From assembly GCA_030530095.1 (NCBI GenBank), contig JAUMVO010000011.1, forward strand, positions 1 to 61,646: a DNA stretch of 61,646 nucleotides. The letters are read 5' to 3'. Source of the stretch: Clostridiaceae bacterium (GTDB taxonomy: Bacteria > Bacillota > Clostridia > Oscillospirales > Acutalibacteraceae). Below the pieces are notes generated by a model. It was not told the origin of the DNA and did not search any database. It saw nothing but the letters and a program-made list of their open reading frames with translations. This document shows positions 1 to 8,077 of this stretch, piece after piece. The translations under genes and the position numbers were made by a program. Positions within the stretch are counted from its first letter, which is position 1. Every line of letters begins with the position of its first letter.

Positions 1-7
1 CAAAAAA

Positions 8-32
8 AGCACTGCAACAGCAGTGCTTTTTT
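8..32 (+). terminator. Rho-independent terminator of a gene left of the window
   Basis: An 8-bp perfect stem (AGCACTGC, loop aaca, GCAGTGCT) is followed by a run of T. An A run precedes it, so it could work on both strands. It probably ends a gene lying before the window. Confidence 0.7.
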
Positions 33-171
33 AGCTAAATACGCCTTGCGGCGTGCGAAATTGACTTCGTCAGCTAAAAGCGAAATGTGCCTTCGGCACG
101 CTGAGGCGTATTTTATTTAGCTGTTTTCGTCAGAAAACTATTTAGCGTTTTCCGTTGGGAAAACATTTAGC
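33..171. repeat. Cluster of nested short inverted repeats
   Basis: AGCTAAATACGCC (33-45) is matched in inverted form by GGCGTATTTTATTTAGCT (105-122). Smaller hairpins lie inside and after it: cgcc/ggcg near 42-52, GTGCC ttc GGCAC near 87-99, GTTTTC/GAAAAC near 123-137 and GTTTTCC/GGAAAAC near 147-163. The word TTTAGC or its complement recurs five times. No gene is visible here. It looks like a small structured repeat, with no proven function. Confidence 0.5.
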
Positions 172-234
172 TTTTTGTTGCATTTCTCTTTTTTACCATA
201 TATAATACACATAACTTCTTTACGGGAGAGTAAT

Positions 235-1131
235 ATGAAACTTACCGACAAAAAACTGAATATACTCTCTAAAATAATGCTCTTTACGGCGACGGTTATC
301 TGGGGCAGCTCGTTTTTTATACTTAAAAACACGCTTGACGAGATACCCGTTTTCTTTTTGCTGTGCGTTCGCTTCGGCGGAGCAGTGCTGATAATGAGCC
401 TTGTATTTATAAAGCACTTCAAAAATTTCAGCTTAAGGCATCTCTGGACAGGCGCGGTTACGGGAGTTTTTCTCGGACTCGCATACATAACCCAGACCGT
501 CGGGCTAAAATATACTACGCCGGGCGTAAACGCGTTTCTGACCTCGACGTACTGCATACTCGTTCCGTTTATGATGTGGTACGTTTCGAAGAAGGCGCCA
601 GATAAATTCAACTTTATCGCCGCTTTCACGGTTATAGCCGGTATAGGCCTGGTGTGCATCGGCTCGGGTGCGGTTGAGTTCAGCTTCATGGGCGAAGGGC
701 TGACAATGATTTGCGGCATTTTCTTCGCCGCTGAGATGGTTGCCATAGAGCACTGGGGCGTAAAGCTCGACGTTATTATCTTTACGATAGTTCAGTTTGC
801 CGCGGCGTTTGTCTGTTGCCTTGTGTGCTTCTTTGCCGCTGGTGAAAAGGTGCCTACGTCCTATTCCGCTTCGTCGGTTTGGTCGCTCGCGTTTCTGACG
901 GTGCTCTGTACGGTGGTCTGCTTCCTGTTTATGAATGTCGGAATCAAGCACACCTCGGCTTCGTACTCGGCTATCGTCACCTGTCTCGAAGCGGTGTTCG
1001 GCGTACTGTTCTCAATAGTATTCTACCATGAAAAAGTTACTCTGCAGATAGCGATAGGCTTCGCGGTAATCTTTATCGGCGTGCTGATAAACGAAACAAA
1101 GCTTTCGTTTATCAAAAAGAAAAAAGATTGA
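235..1131 (+). CDS. DMT superfamily (EamA) transporter
   Basis: This 298-residue integral membrane protein of the drug/metabolite transporter (EamA) family has about ten predicted membrane segments arranged as two EamA repeats. The first repeat begins with the typical 'ATVIWGSSFFILK' element near residue 20, and the second half ends with a helix near 'GFAVIFIGVLINE'. Family members export amino acids or other metabolites, but the substrate cannot be read from sequence. The start at 235 is chosen because GGGAGAG (224-230) lies just upstream; an in-frame ATG at 175 would add 20 residues with no good ribosome binding site. The gene stands alone, and its stop codon directly abuts a dispersed repeat element. 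Confidence 0.85.
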   Translation: MKLTDKKLNILSKIMLFTATVIWGSSFFILKNTLDEIPVFFLLCVRFGGAVLIMSLVFIKHFKNFSLRHLWTGAVTGVFLGLAYITQTVGLKYTTPGVNAFLTSTYCILVPFMMWYVSKKAPDKFNFIAAFTVIAGIGLVCIGSGAVEFSFMGEGLTMICGIFFAAEMVAIEHWGVKLDVIIFTIVQFAAAFVCCLVCFFAAGEKVPTSYSASSVWSLAFLTVLCTVVCFLFMNVGIKHTSASYSAIVTCLEAVFGVLFSIVFYHEKVTLQIAIGFAVIFIGVLINETKLSFIKKKKD

Positions 1132-1132
1132 C

Positions 1133-1398
1133 AAATCGGAGTTTGTCGATGCGATTGACGGTGAGCATTCAGCGCCCCTTGTTAAAGGTAACTCCCTTAA
1201 TAAGGGAGATGTCTGCGAAGCAGACAGAGGGTTTCCTGTTTTCGGAGAAAAAGAGGGCCAGCGAATGCTGGCGAGGGGATTCAAGAAAGCTTGATATAAC
1301 AACAAAAAGGAATCCCACCACCGTCTTCGACGGTCCCCCTCCCTTTGACAAGGGAGGCCGGTGTCCTATCAAGCTTTCTCCCCGACAAACTCGAATTT
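1133..1398. repeat. Dispersed structured MITE-like repeat, copy 1
   Basis: The element is 266 bp with imperfect terminal inverted repeats (AAATCGGAGTTTGTCG at 1133 and CGACAAACTCGAATTT ending at 1398). It holds several internal inverted repeats: CCTTGTTAAAGG/CCTTTGACAAGG, GCCAGC/GCTGGC, GAAAGCTTGAT/ATCAAGCTTTC and ACCGTC/GACGGT. A 204-bp copy lies at 39967-40170 and a truncated one at 61592. Relative to the second copy, this one carries about 60 extra bases (around 1189-1252) with their own hairpins. It fills the whole gap between the transporter and the lipoprotein gene. The short ORFs inside, including one with a PPLSKGG peptide, look spurious. Confidence 0.8.
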
Positions 1399-1403
1399 GC
1401 ATA

Positions 1404-1432
1404 ACAAAAAGGCAGGGGAGACCCTGCCTTTA
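1404..1432 (-). terminator. Terminator of the minus-strand lipoprotein gene
   Basis: A 7-bp perfect stem GGCAGGG-gaga-CCCTGCC (1411-1428) is flanked by A5 on the left, which becomes a T run on the minus strand, 17 bp beyond the lipoprotein stop codon. Confidence 0.75.
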
Positions 1433-1448
1433 ATTATTTGTCCTGTTA

Positions 1449-2546
1449 TTATTTAATGCCTTCAAGCAGCTTAACGACGTCGTTGCTATCTGCTCCGTTC
1501 TCAAAGCTGAGACAGTAAGTAAAACCGCCGTCGGCCCATGTTACGAGCGAAATTTTGCCGCCGTTGCCCTTAATTGCGTACTGTTTGCCGCCGGAGTTGA
1601 GCGTATCGCTGTTTTCATAGGTGTTATAGTCGCCGCTGATGTCTTCCGAGCCTTTTGCCTTGCGAAGATAGCCGCCCTTGAACTCGATTTCGAGTATCGA
1701 GCCTGAGATAACCGAGTAATTGATAACCTGCTTGATATCGGAAGGAACGGTGATATCAAAGCCGACCGCCTTTTCGGCATCTTCAAGAGTCTGATAACCG
1801 ACCACGGGGTTGGCGATTTGGACACCGTTCTCATTTGATGCACTGAAATCCTTTGTATCCGTAATACGCGCCTCGCCTTTGTCGTTAACGTTAACGTAAA
1901 CGATTTTATAATCACTTGTTGCATCGGGAACTACAGGAGTCACCTCGCAGAGAAGACAGTAGTTTGCATCGTCCTTAAATGCCGTTTGGCTTTCGAGAAT
2001 TGCAACAGGACTGTAATCTGCGCCCGTAATCTCAGTGAAAGCTCCTTTAATCTTTTCGTTGAGTTCGTCGCTGATTACGGGAGAGGACACTCTCGCATAG
2101 CCGCCGGGAAGTCCCGCGCCTTCATCTGCAGCAGGAATATTACTCTCTCTGATTGTTGTAATACTTGCGTTTGAGTTTAAGTCCTCATAAATACAGATAA
2201 TCGCATAAGTAGATTCCGCATCGGGAACGGTTGCCTTCGCCTTGCAGAGTACGCAGTGGTTTCTGCCCGCAACTATCTGACTTGCGATATATGCGACGGG
2301 GGTGTATTCAACGCCGGTGAGCGTTTCGGTCGCCTTGCTGAAAATCTTCATGAACTCGTCTGTGATTTCGGGAGATTCGGCCTTAACCCATCCGCCGAGC
2401 AGTTCGGTTGAAGAGCCTTCCGCGTCGGAAGCTATGCTTTCGGGCTCTTTGCCGCTTAACGCCTGCTTGATTGAATTGCTGTTGCAGCCTGCAAATAAAG
2501 TAATTACTAAAACTGCCGCTAAAAACAAAACAAATGCCTTTTTCAT
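1449..2546 (-). CDS. Lipoprotein with two cystatin-like repeats and a DUF4367-like domain
   Basis: This is a predicted 365-residue secreted lipoprotein. The N-terminus (MKK, hydrophobic core, LFAGC lipobox with Cys21) marks it for lipid anchoring outside the membrane. Two similar units follow, at about residues 51-136 and 148-235. Each runs from a GG-aromatic start through SP.I(T/S)DE, a TG..Y(T/S)PVA stretch and a C-x2-C pair (Cys98/101 and Cys197/200). Unit 1 contains QIVAG at 90-94, the QxVxG signature of cystatins, while unit 2 has QTAFK instead. The C-terminal region (about 255-365) resembles a DUF4367-type domain. The start at 2546 has GAGGTGAGG just upstream; a start 19 codons earlier would bury the signal peptide. 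Protease inhibition is only a possibility suggested by the motif. Confidence 0.75.
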   Translation of the reverse strand: MKKAFVLFLAAVLVITLFAGCNSNSIKQALSGKEPESIASDAEGSSTELLGGWVKAESPEITDEFMKIFSKATETLTGVEYTPVAYIASQIVAGRNHCVLCKAKATVPDAESTYAIICIYEDLNSNASITTIRESNIPAADEGAGLPGGYARVSSPVISDELNEKIKGAFTEITGADYSPVAILESQTAFKDDANYCLLCEVTPVVPDATSDYKIVYVNVNDKGEARITDTKDFSASNENGVQIANPVVGYQTLEDAEKAVGFDITVPSDIKQVINYSVISGSILEIEFKGGYLRKAKGSEDISGDYNTYENSDTLNSGGKQYAIKGNGGKISLVTWADGGFTYCLSFENGADSNDVVKLLEGIK

Positions 2547-2621
2547 TTTCCTCACCTCAAAAATGTGCTGAGCTTTTTGGCTCTCATATAATAAGACACC
2601 CAAAAATTAAAAAGTGTTGCA

Positions 2622-3386
2622 TTATTTCAAAAACAATTCTCTCGCATTTCTGTCGGTTACGTCAAGGATGTGCTGAATGTCGGTATTTCTGACATCGGCA
2701 ATCTTTTGCGCCGTATAGGGAATATGAAGCGAGGTGCAGCGCTGACCTCTGAAGGGTACGGGCGTCATATACGGGGCGTCGGTTTCAAGCAGGAGTCTGT
2801 CCTCGGGGACGAAGGCGGCAACCTCGACGGGCTTAACGGCATTCTTAAACGTTACCGCACCGCCCAGACCTATATACATACCGAGCTTAACAATCTCCTT
2901 TGCCATCTCGACGCTGCCCGAAAAACAGTGCATTACGCCCTTGGGTTTAAGCTCTCTGAGAATATTCATAGTATCTTCGTGAGCTTCACGGTCATGAACA
3001 ATGACGGGGAGGCCGTGTTCGTTTGCGAATTCAATCTGTTTTCTGAAGATTTCAAGCTGAATATCTCTCGTTTCTCTTTCGTAGTGATAGTCAAGCCCGA
3101 TTTCACCGATTGCAACAACCTTTTCGTGTTTGATCAGCTCGCCTAACACCTCGATATAATTGTCGGGTACGTCCTCGGTATTGAGTCCGTGATAGCCCAC
3201 GGCGGCGTAAATGAACGGGTATTTTTCAGCCAGTTCAATATTAGCCTTCGAGCTTTCCGTATTGACTCCGCAGGAGATTACGCCCGAAATGCCGTTTTCG
3301 GGAAAAGACGACAAAAGCTCCTGCGAATCCTCGCAGAAGCGTTCGTCATCATAATGTGCATGTGTGTCAAAAATGTTTTTATACAT
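2622..3386 (-). CDS. tatD: TatD family metal-dependent hydrolase (DNase)
   Basis: The 254-residue protein is of typical TatD length, with the amidohydrolase-like TIM-barrel metal ligands in order: DTHAHYDD near the N-terminus, GEIGLDYH near 95, VIVHDREAH near 130, MHCFSG near 155 and LETDAPYM near 205. Family members are cytosolic 3'-5' nucleases acting on DNA and RNA. The start codon overlaps the metG stop by one base (TAATG), so the two are translationally coupled. The metG-tatD pairing is common in Firmicutes. Confidence 0.92.
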   Translation of the reverse strand: MYKNIFDTHAHYDDERFCEDSQELLSSFPENGISGVISCGVNTESSKANIELAEKYPFIYAAVGYHGLNTEDVPDNYIEVLGELIKHEKVVAIGEIGLDYHYERETRDIQLEIFRKQIEFANEHGLPVIVHDREAHEDTMNILRELKPKGVMHCFSGSVEMAKEIVKLGMYIGLGGAVTFKNAVKPVEVAAFVPEDRLLLETDAPYMTPVPFRGQRCTSLHIPYTAQKIADVRNTDIQHILDVTDRNARELFLK

Positions 3387-5332
3387 TATCTTATCTTTGC
3401 GCCGTTGGGCATGCTTTCGTCAACGAAAACGACCTTAACGTCATCCTCTGCGCAATCGGCGGCAAGTATCATGCCGTTTGACTCAACGCCGCAGAGTACG
3501 GCGGGTTTAAGATTGGCGACAACGATAATCTTCTTTCCGACAAGGTCGTCGGGAGAGTACCATTTCGCAATACCGCTGGCAACGATTCTGTCCTTACCGC
3601 TGCCGTCGTCGAGTGTGAGCTTGAGAAGCTTCTTTGCCTTCGGAATCGGCTCGCAAGCCTTGATTTCGGCTGCTCTCAATTCAACCTTCGCAAAGTCGTC
3701 GATGCCTATCTGAGCTATGCCCTCAATTTCCTCAATGCTCTTTTCCTCAGCCTGAGCCGCCTTCTGCTTTTCAAGCAGCTCGGCTATAAGCTTTTCGGCG
3801 TCAATTCTCTCGAAGAGCACGCTCGCTTCGCCTACGCTCTCGCCGGCTTTAAGTCCGCCGAAAACTGCAAGCGAATCGTAATCCCTGACGTCGGTATTAA
3901 GCTGGGCGAAAATCTTTTCGCTCGTTTCAGGCATATAGGGTTTTAAGAGTATCGCAAGATAGCGTATGCCTTCAAGCAGATTGTAAAGCACCGCGCCCAG
4001 ACGTGCCTTCTTGCTCTCATCCTTTGCAAGCGCCCAGGGCATTGTTTCGTCAATGTACTTGTTAAGACGTCTAGCAAGCGTAAGCACGCACTCAACCGAG
4101 TCGGCAATCTTATACTCGTTAAAGCATTTGTCAACGTCTGCAAGTGTTTTAACGGCAAGAGCCTTTATCTCATCGTCAAGCGGCTCGGCGCAGTCATTGG
4201 GCTGAATCACGCCGCCAAAGTACTTCTTCTGCATCGCGATAGTACGGTTGACGAGATTGCCTATGGTGTTAGCAAGGTCGGAATTGTATCTCTCAATAAG
4301 CGTTTCGTATGTAATCGAGCCGTCGGATGCGTGAGGCATCTCGGAGAGAAGATAGTATCTTACAGCATCAACGCCGAATACGTCAATCAAATCCTCGGCA
4401 TAGATGACGTTGCCCTTTGACTTGGACATCTTGTCCTCGCCGAAGAGAAGCCACGGATGGCCGTAAACCTGCTTCGGAATCGGCTCGCCGAGAGCCTTAA
4501 GCATAATCGGCCAGTAAATCGTGTGGAATCTTACAATGTCCTTGCCTATGATATGAACGTCGGCAGGCCAGTATTTTTTATAAAGCTCGCCGCTGCCTTC
4601 GGGGTCGTAGCCGAGGGCGGTGATATAGTTTGAAAGCGCGTCAATCCAGACGTATATAACGTGCTTGTCGTCAAAGGTTACGGGGATGCCCCATTTGAAC
4701 GAGGTTCTCGAAACGCATAAATCCTGAAGACCGGGACGGATGAAATTGTTAAGCATCTCATTCTTTCTTGCCTCGGGATAAATGAACTTGTCGTTATTCT
4801 CGATGTATTCTTCAAGCCATTTCTGATACTTTGAAAGCTTGAGGAAATACGCTTCCTCCTTAGCCTTCTTTACAGGTCTGTGGCAGTCGGGGCAGCAGCC
4901 GTTTTCGTCGAGCTGACTCTCTGTCCAGAAGCTTTCGCACGGAGTGCAGTACATTCCCTCGTATTCGCTCTTGTAAATATCGTCCTGATCGTAGAGCTTC
5001 TTGAAAATGTGCTGAACCGCCTTTTCGTGGTAGCCGTCGGTTGTTCTGATGAATTTATCGTAGGTGGTATTGAGCGCGTCGCAGATATGACGGATTTCGC
5101 CCGCTACCTTGTCAACGTATTCCTTGGGAGTAACGCCTGCCTGTTTGGCGTATTCCTCGATTTTCTGTCCGTGCTCGTCGGTGCCGGTCAGAAAGAAAAC
5201 GTCATAACCGAGCATTCGCTTATATCTCGCAATTGCGTCGGTCAGTACGATTTCGTAGCTGTTGCCGATATGCGGCTTTCTGGAGGTGTAAGCGATGGCT
5301 GTTGTGATATAGAATTTTCCTTTATCACTCAT
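3386..5332 (-). CDS. metG: Methionyl-tRNA synthetase
   Basis: This enzyme charges tRNA-Met with methionine using ATP in the cytosol. The 648-residue product has the class I HIGH-type motif (HIGN, residues 21-24) and a four-cysteine zinc knuckle in the connective-peptide region (YCTPCESF...CCPDCHRP). KMSKS follows near residue 300, and a C-terminal OB-fold tRNA-binding domain covers about 535-648. The start at 5332 is preferred over an ORF start 21 codons upstream because AAGGAAG lies at the right distance and the protein then begins MSDKGKFYITTAIAY, as in relatives. It is the first gene of the metG-tatD operon, read from a promoter at 5386-5414. No T-box leader is evident. Confidence 0.96.
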   Translation of the reverse strand: MSDKGKFYITTAIAYTSRKPHIGNSYEIVLTDAIARYKRMLGYDVFFLTGTDEHGQKIEEYAKQAGVTPKEYVDKVAGEIRHICDALNTTYDKFIRTTDGYHEKAVQHIFKKLYDQDDIYKSEYEGMYCTPCESFWTESQLDENGCCPDCHRPVKKAKEEAYFLKLSKYQKWLEEYIENNDKFIYPEARKNEMLNNFIRPGLQDLCVSRTSFKWGIPVTFDDKHVIYVWIDALSNYITALGYDPEGSGELYKKYWPADVHIIGKDIVRFHTIYWPIMLKALGEPIPKQVYGHPWLLFGEDKMSKSKGNVIYAEDLIDVFGVDAVRYYLLSEMPHASDGSITYETLIERYNSDLANTIGNLVNRTIAMQKKYFGGVIQPNDCAEPLDDEIKALAVKTLADVDKCFNEYKIADSVECVLTLARRLNKYIDETMPWALAKDESKKARLGAVLYNLLEGIRYLAILLKPYMPETSEKIFAQLNTDVRDYDSLAVFGGLKAGESVGEASVLFERIDAEKLIAELLEKQKAAQAEEKSIEEIEGIAQIGIDDFAKVELRAAEIKACEPIPKAKKLLKLTLDDGSGKDRIVASGIAKWYSPDDLVGKKIIVVANLKPAVLCGVESNGMILAADCAEDDVKVVFVDESMPNGAKIR

Positions 5333-5385
5333 TTTAATCTTCCTTTCGGTTATGGGATTTGCCGACAAATGAAATCGGTCAATAT

Positions 5386-5414
5386 ATTTTATCACTAATT
5401 ACATTTTATATCAA
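5386..5414 (-). promoter_or_regulatory. Sigma-A promoter of metG-tatD
   Basis: On the minus strand TTGATA (5409-5414) and TAAAAT (5386-5391) are separated by 17 bp, with TGA just before the -10 (extended -10). Transcription would start near 5379. Confidence 0.65.
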
Positions 5415-5473
5415 TATTTAATTTACATTTTAATAAACACAAGGCGTCTTGTGGAAATTTTGAAAAATTATAC

Positions 5474-5502
5474 TTTACATTGTGATTTTTGTGTGATAGA
5501 AT
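5474..5502 (+). promoter_or_regulatory. Sigma-A promoter of nrdR
   Basis: TTTACA (5474-5479), a 17-bp spacer and TAGAAT (5497-5502), with an extended TGA before the -10, lie about 50 bp ahead of the nrdR start. Confidence 0.7.
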
Positions 5503-5550
5503 ACAAAATGTAGCAAATAGAAATTTTTTAACTTAGGATGTGAATTAAAA

Positions 5551-6006
5551 ATGAAATGTCCGTTTTGCTCATACGAGGAGAGTAAGGTTATCGATTCAAG
5601 ACCCACCGACGAGGGCGAGAGAATACGCCGCCGCCGCGAGTGCATGAAGTGCGGCAAGCGCTTTACAACCTATGAGATTATCGAGAGTGTTCCGATACTC
5701 GTTATCAAGAAGGACAAGTCAAGAGAGGTATTCGACCGCAATAAGCTGCTTTCGGGTATGATGAGAGCCTGCGAAAAGCGTCAGGTTTCCATTGAAACGC
5801 TCGAGAAGGCCGTTGACGAGATCGAGGCCAATCTTCAGAATTCACTCGACAGAGAGGTTACTTCAATACATATCGGCGAGCTTGCCATGGACAAGCTTAA
5901 GGAAATTGACGAGGTTGCCTATGTCCGCTTCGCATCGGTTTACAGACATTTCAAGGACATCAACGCCTTTATGGACGAGCTTTCGACTCTCCTTGAGGAC
6001 AAATAA
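5551..6006 (+). CDS. nrdR: Transcriptional repressor NrdR
   Basis: NrdR is the ATP/dATP-sensing repressor of ribonucleotide reductase genes. The 151-residue protein has the expected layout. An N-terminal zinc ribbon (CPFC at 3-6 and CMKCGK near 31-36) contains the basic RIRRRRE stretch, and an ATP-cone domain follows from about residue 46 ([16 protein letters not shown]). Length and order match the family. It is monocistronic, between its own promoter and a strong terminator. No ribonucleotide reductase gene is in the window. Confidence 0.95.
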   Translation: MKCPFCSYEESKVIDSRPTDEGERIRRRRECMKCGKRFTTYEIIESVPILVIKKDKSREVFDRNKLLSGMMRACEKRQVSIETLEKAVDEIEANLQNSLDREVTSIHIGELAMDKLKEIDEVAYVRFASVYRHFKDINAFMDELSTLLEDK

Positions 6007-6020
6007 GATTGCAATAATTA

Positions 6021-6046
6021 AAGCAGGGCTTTCGCCCTGCTTTTTT
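6021..6046 (+). terminator. Terminator of nrdR
   Basis: An 8-bp stem (AGCAGGGC, loop tttc, GCCCTGCT) is followed by six T, 15 bp after the nrdR stop. Confidence 0.85.
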
Positions 6047-6065
6047 GTTTTGCCTGATTCGGTTT

Positions 6066-6416
6066 TCAACCCGTCTGAAGTCCGAAGCTTACGGACAGAG
6101 CGCGGTCAATTCTGTCCATCTCGCTGTCCGTGAGGTTGCCCATGCGTTCTTTAAGACGTTGCTTGTCGAGCGTGCGCACCTGCTCTAAGAGGACTATCGA
6201 GTCCTTCTGAAGTCCGCTGTGTGCAGCGCGGACGCTTATGTGCGTGGGCAGGCTGTTTTTGTACTTCTGACTTGTAATTGCCGCCGCAATTACCGTCGGG
6301 CTGTATTTGTTGCCGATATCGTTCTGAACTATCAGTACGGGGCGAAGGCCGCCCTGCTCGGAGCCCACAACGGGACTTAAATCGGCGTAGTAAATATCAC
6401 CGCGTTTAACCGTCAT
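6066..6416 (-). CDS. EndoA/MazF-type mRNA interferase (PemK family)
   Basis: The 116-residue protein closely fits the MazF/NdoA (EndoA) family, which are ribosome-independent endoribonucleases cutting mRNA at short sites. It shows the N-terminal KRGDIYYADLSPVVGSEQGG segment, the RPVLIVQND strand, the ITS motif and the C-terminal VRTLDKQRLKE region. The ribosome binding site GGAGAG precedes the ATG at 6416. In Bacillus the ndoA toxin follows its antitoxin gene and alr. Here the 118 bp upstream hold no antitoxin-like ORF, and the next gene is the NAD(P)HX repair enzyme. The toxin therefore appears to lack a local partner. Confidence 0.88.
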   Translation of the reverse strand: MTVKRGDIYYADLSPVVGSEQGGLRPVLIVQNDIGNKYSPTVIAAAITSQKYKNSLPTHISVRAAHSGLQKDSIVLLEQVRTLDKQRLKERMGNLTDSEMDRIDRALSVSFGLQTG

Positions 6417-6534
6417 TTGCTGTCACTCTCCATAGGTAATTTTATCTTGCAATTATATTTTTGCCCGTAAATTACCTTTATAATCATTTTTTCGGGGAGC
6501 AATACATTATATTAATCTGGTAAATTTAGGTGAA

Positions 6535-8076
6535 TTACTTGTCTTCAAATGCGCCAAGTACCTTCGGAAGCTCATCAGCAACGGCAAGCGCGGTCGTACC
6601 CGTCATTGAAGTTTTTGCCGCTACGCTCTCACCCGCGAGACCGTGAATGTAGGTGCCGCAGATTGAAGCGCTGTACGGACTTAAGCCCTGAGCGACAAAT
6701 GCCGCTATAAGTCCTGCGAGTACGTCGCCGCTGCCCGCGGTCGCAAGGGCGCTGTTGCCCGTCATATTGACGTAGAATTTGCTGCCGTTCGCACTGACAA
6801 CGGTGCGCGAGCCCTTGAGCACAACGCACGCTCCCGTCAGCTCGCAGAGCTGTCCGGCGGCGGTAATTCTGTCGGTCTGAACTGCGTTTACGTCAACGCC
6901 GAGAAGTCTTGCCGCCTCGCCCGGATGCGGAGTGATGATAACGGGCGCTTTGGCGTTTTTGATAAACTCGGGACGTCTGTAAATCACATTGAGCGCGTCC
7001 GCGTCGAGTATAACGGGGACCTCTGAGCTTTCAAGAACAAATTCAACTATCTTAAGCGTGTCCGCATTATTGCCCATACCGCAGCCGATAAGTACGCAGT
7101 CGCATTTTGTCAGCTCTTTCGCGAGCCGCTGTATTGCGTCTGACGACATAGTGCCGTCTTCGTTTGACGGCAGGGGAATGAGCAGACGTTCGGGACTTTG
7201 CGACATCATTACGGGATATGCCTTGTCGGGAAATGCGGATTTGACTATTCCCGCGCCGCCCTTAACGGCAGCCGTTCCCGCAAGAAGCGCTGCGCCGGGC
7301 ATCTCGTAACTGCCCGCGATTATCAGCGCTTTGCCGTAGTCGCCTTTGTTGGAGTCCTCGCTTCTTTTCGGGAAACGAAGCTTTATATCCTCAGCGTTCA
7401 GCGAATAGGTGCTGACGTATTTCTCAATTATATCCTCGGGAATACCGATTGAAACGACCTTGATTTCACCCGCGTATTCCGCTGACGGGAAATAGACGAG
7501 CGAATATTTGAGCGCGATGACCGCTATTGTCATATCGGCTTTTACAACTGATGAGCAGACGGCACTTGAATCGGTGTACAGTCCGCTGGGTAAATCCACG
7601 CTTACGACAAAACCGTCGGAAGCGGAAATGCGTTCGAAAAGTCTCGCGGTCCTTTCGTCGGGTTCGCCGCGAAAGCCCGTTCCGAAAATACAGTCAACGA
7701 CAATATCCGCCGAAGCTATACGGCTGTTGTGATTTTCATTCGTCTCGTCGTACATCTCGATATTGACGCCCAAATCCTTGGCGCGGCGGCACATTTCAAC
7801 GGCAGTATCGGCCGTCGGAAGACCGTCCGCGAGAAGAACGCTTACGCGGTAACCGTTTTCAAAAAGCTTACGCGCGATAACAAAGCCGTCGCCTCCGTTT
7901 TTACCCTTGCCGCAGATAATAACTGCGTTCTTGAAGCCCGAGTCCTCGAAGCGGTCGCGTATGATTTTTGCACAGGCGGAGCCCGCGTTCTCCATTAAGC
8001 GTGCATACGAAATACCGCTTTCGTTGGCGGTCTGCTCGACCTGCATAATCTGTTCGTGAGATAGAATTTTAATCAT
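6535..8076 (-). CDS. nnr: Bifunctional NAD(P)HX epimerase / ADP-dependent dehydratase
   Basis: This repair enzyme converts damaged hydrated NAD(P)H back to NAD(P)H. Of 513 residues, about 1-215 form the YjeF_N epimerase domain (ICGKGKNGGDGFVIARKL near 53-70, VDLPSGLY near 160). About 230-513 form the ribokinase-fold dehydratase, with LDADALN and TAGSGDVLAG motifs in the second half. Both domains look complete. The start lies one base after the acpS stop, so the genes form an operon. acpS-nnr is a common Firmicutes arrangement, often followed by alr, which is missing here. Confidence 0.94.
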   Translation of the reverse strand: MIKILSHEQIMQVEQTANESGISYARLMENAGSACAKIIRDRFEDSGFKNAVIICGKGKNGGDGFVIARKLFENGYRVSVLLADGLPTADTAVEMCRRAKDLGVNIEMYDETNENHNSRIASADIVVDCIFGTGFRGEPDERTARLFERISASDGFVVSVDLPSGLYTDSSAVCSSVVKADMTIAVIALKYSLVYFPSAEYAGEIKVVSIGIPEDIIEKYVSTYSLNAEDIKLRFPKRSEDSNKGDYGKALIIAGSYEMPGAALLAGTAAVKGGAGIVKSAFPDKAYPVMMSQSPERLLIPLPSNEDGTMSSDAIQRLAKELTKCDCVLIGCGMGNNADTLKIVEFVLESSEVPVILDADALNVIYRRPEFIKNAKAPVIITPHPGEAARLLGVDVNAVQTDRITAAGQLCELTGACVVLKGSRTVVSANGSKFYVNMTGNSALATAGSGDVLAGLIAAFVAQGLSPYSASICGTYIHGLAGESVAAKTSMTGTTALAVADELPKVLGAFEDK

Positions 8077-8077
8077 A

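Noticed and set aside
1169-1402. Short ORFs with PPLSKGG and SPRQ peptides in the dispersed repeat
   Set aside because: They are readings of the structured repeat; the two copies do not keep a common frame with a start and ribosome binding site.
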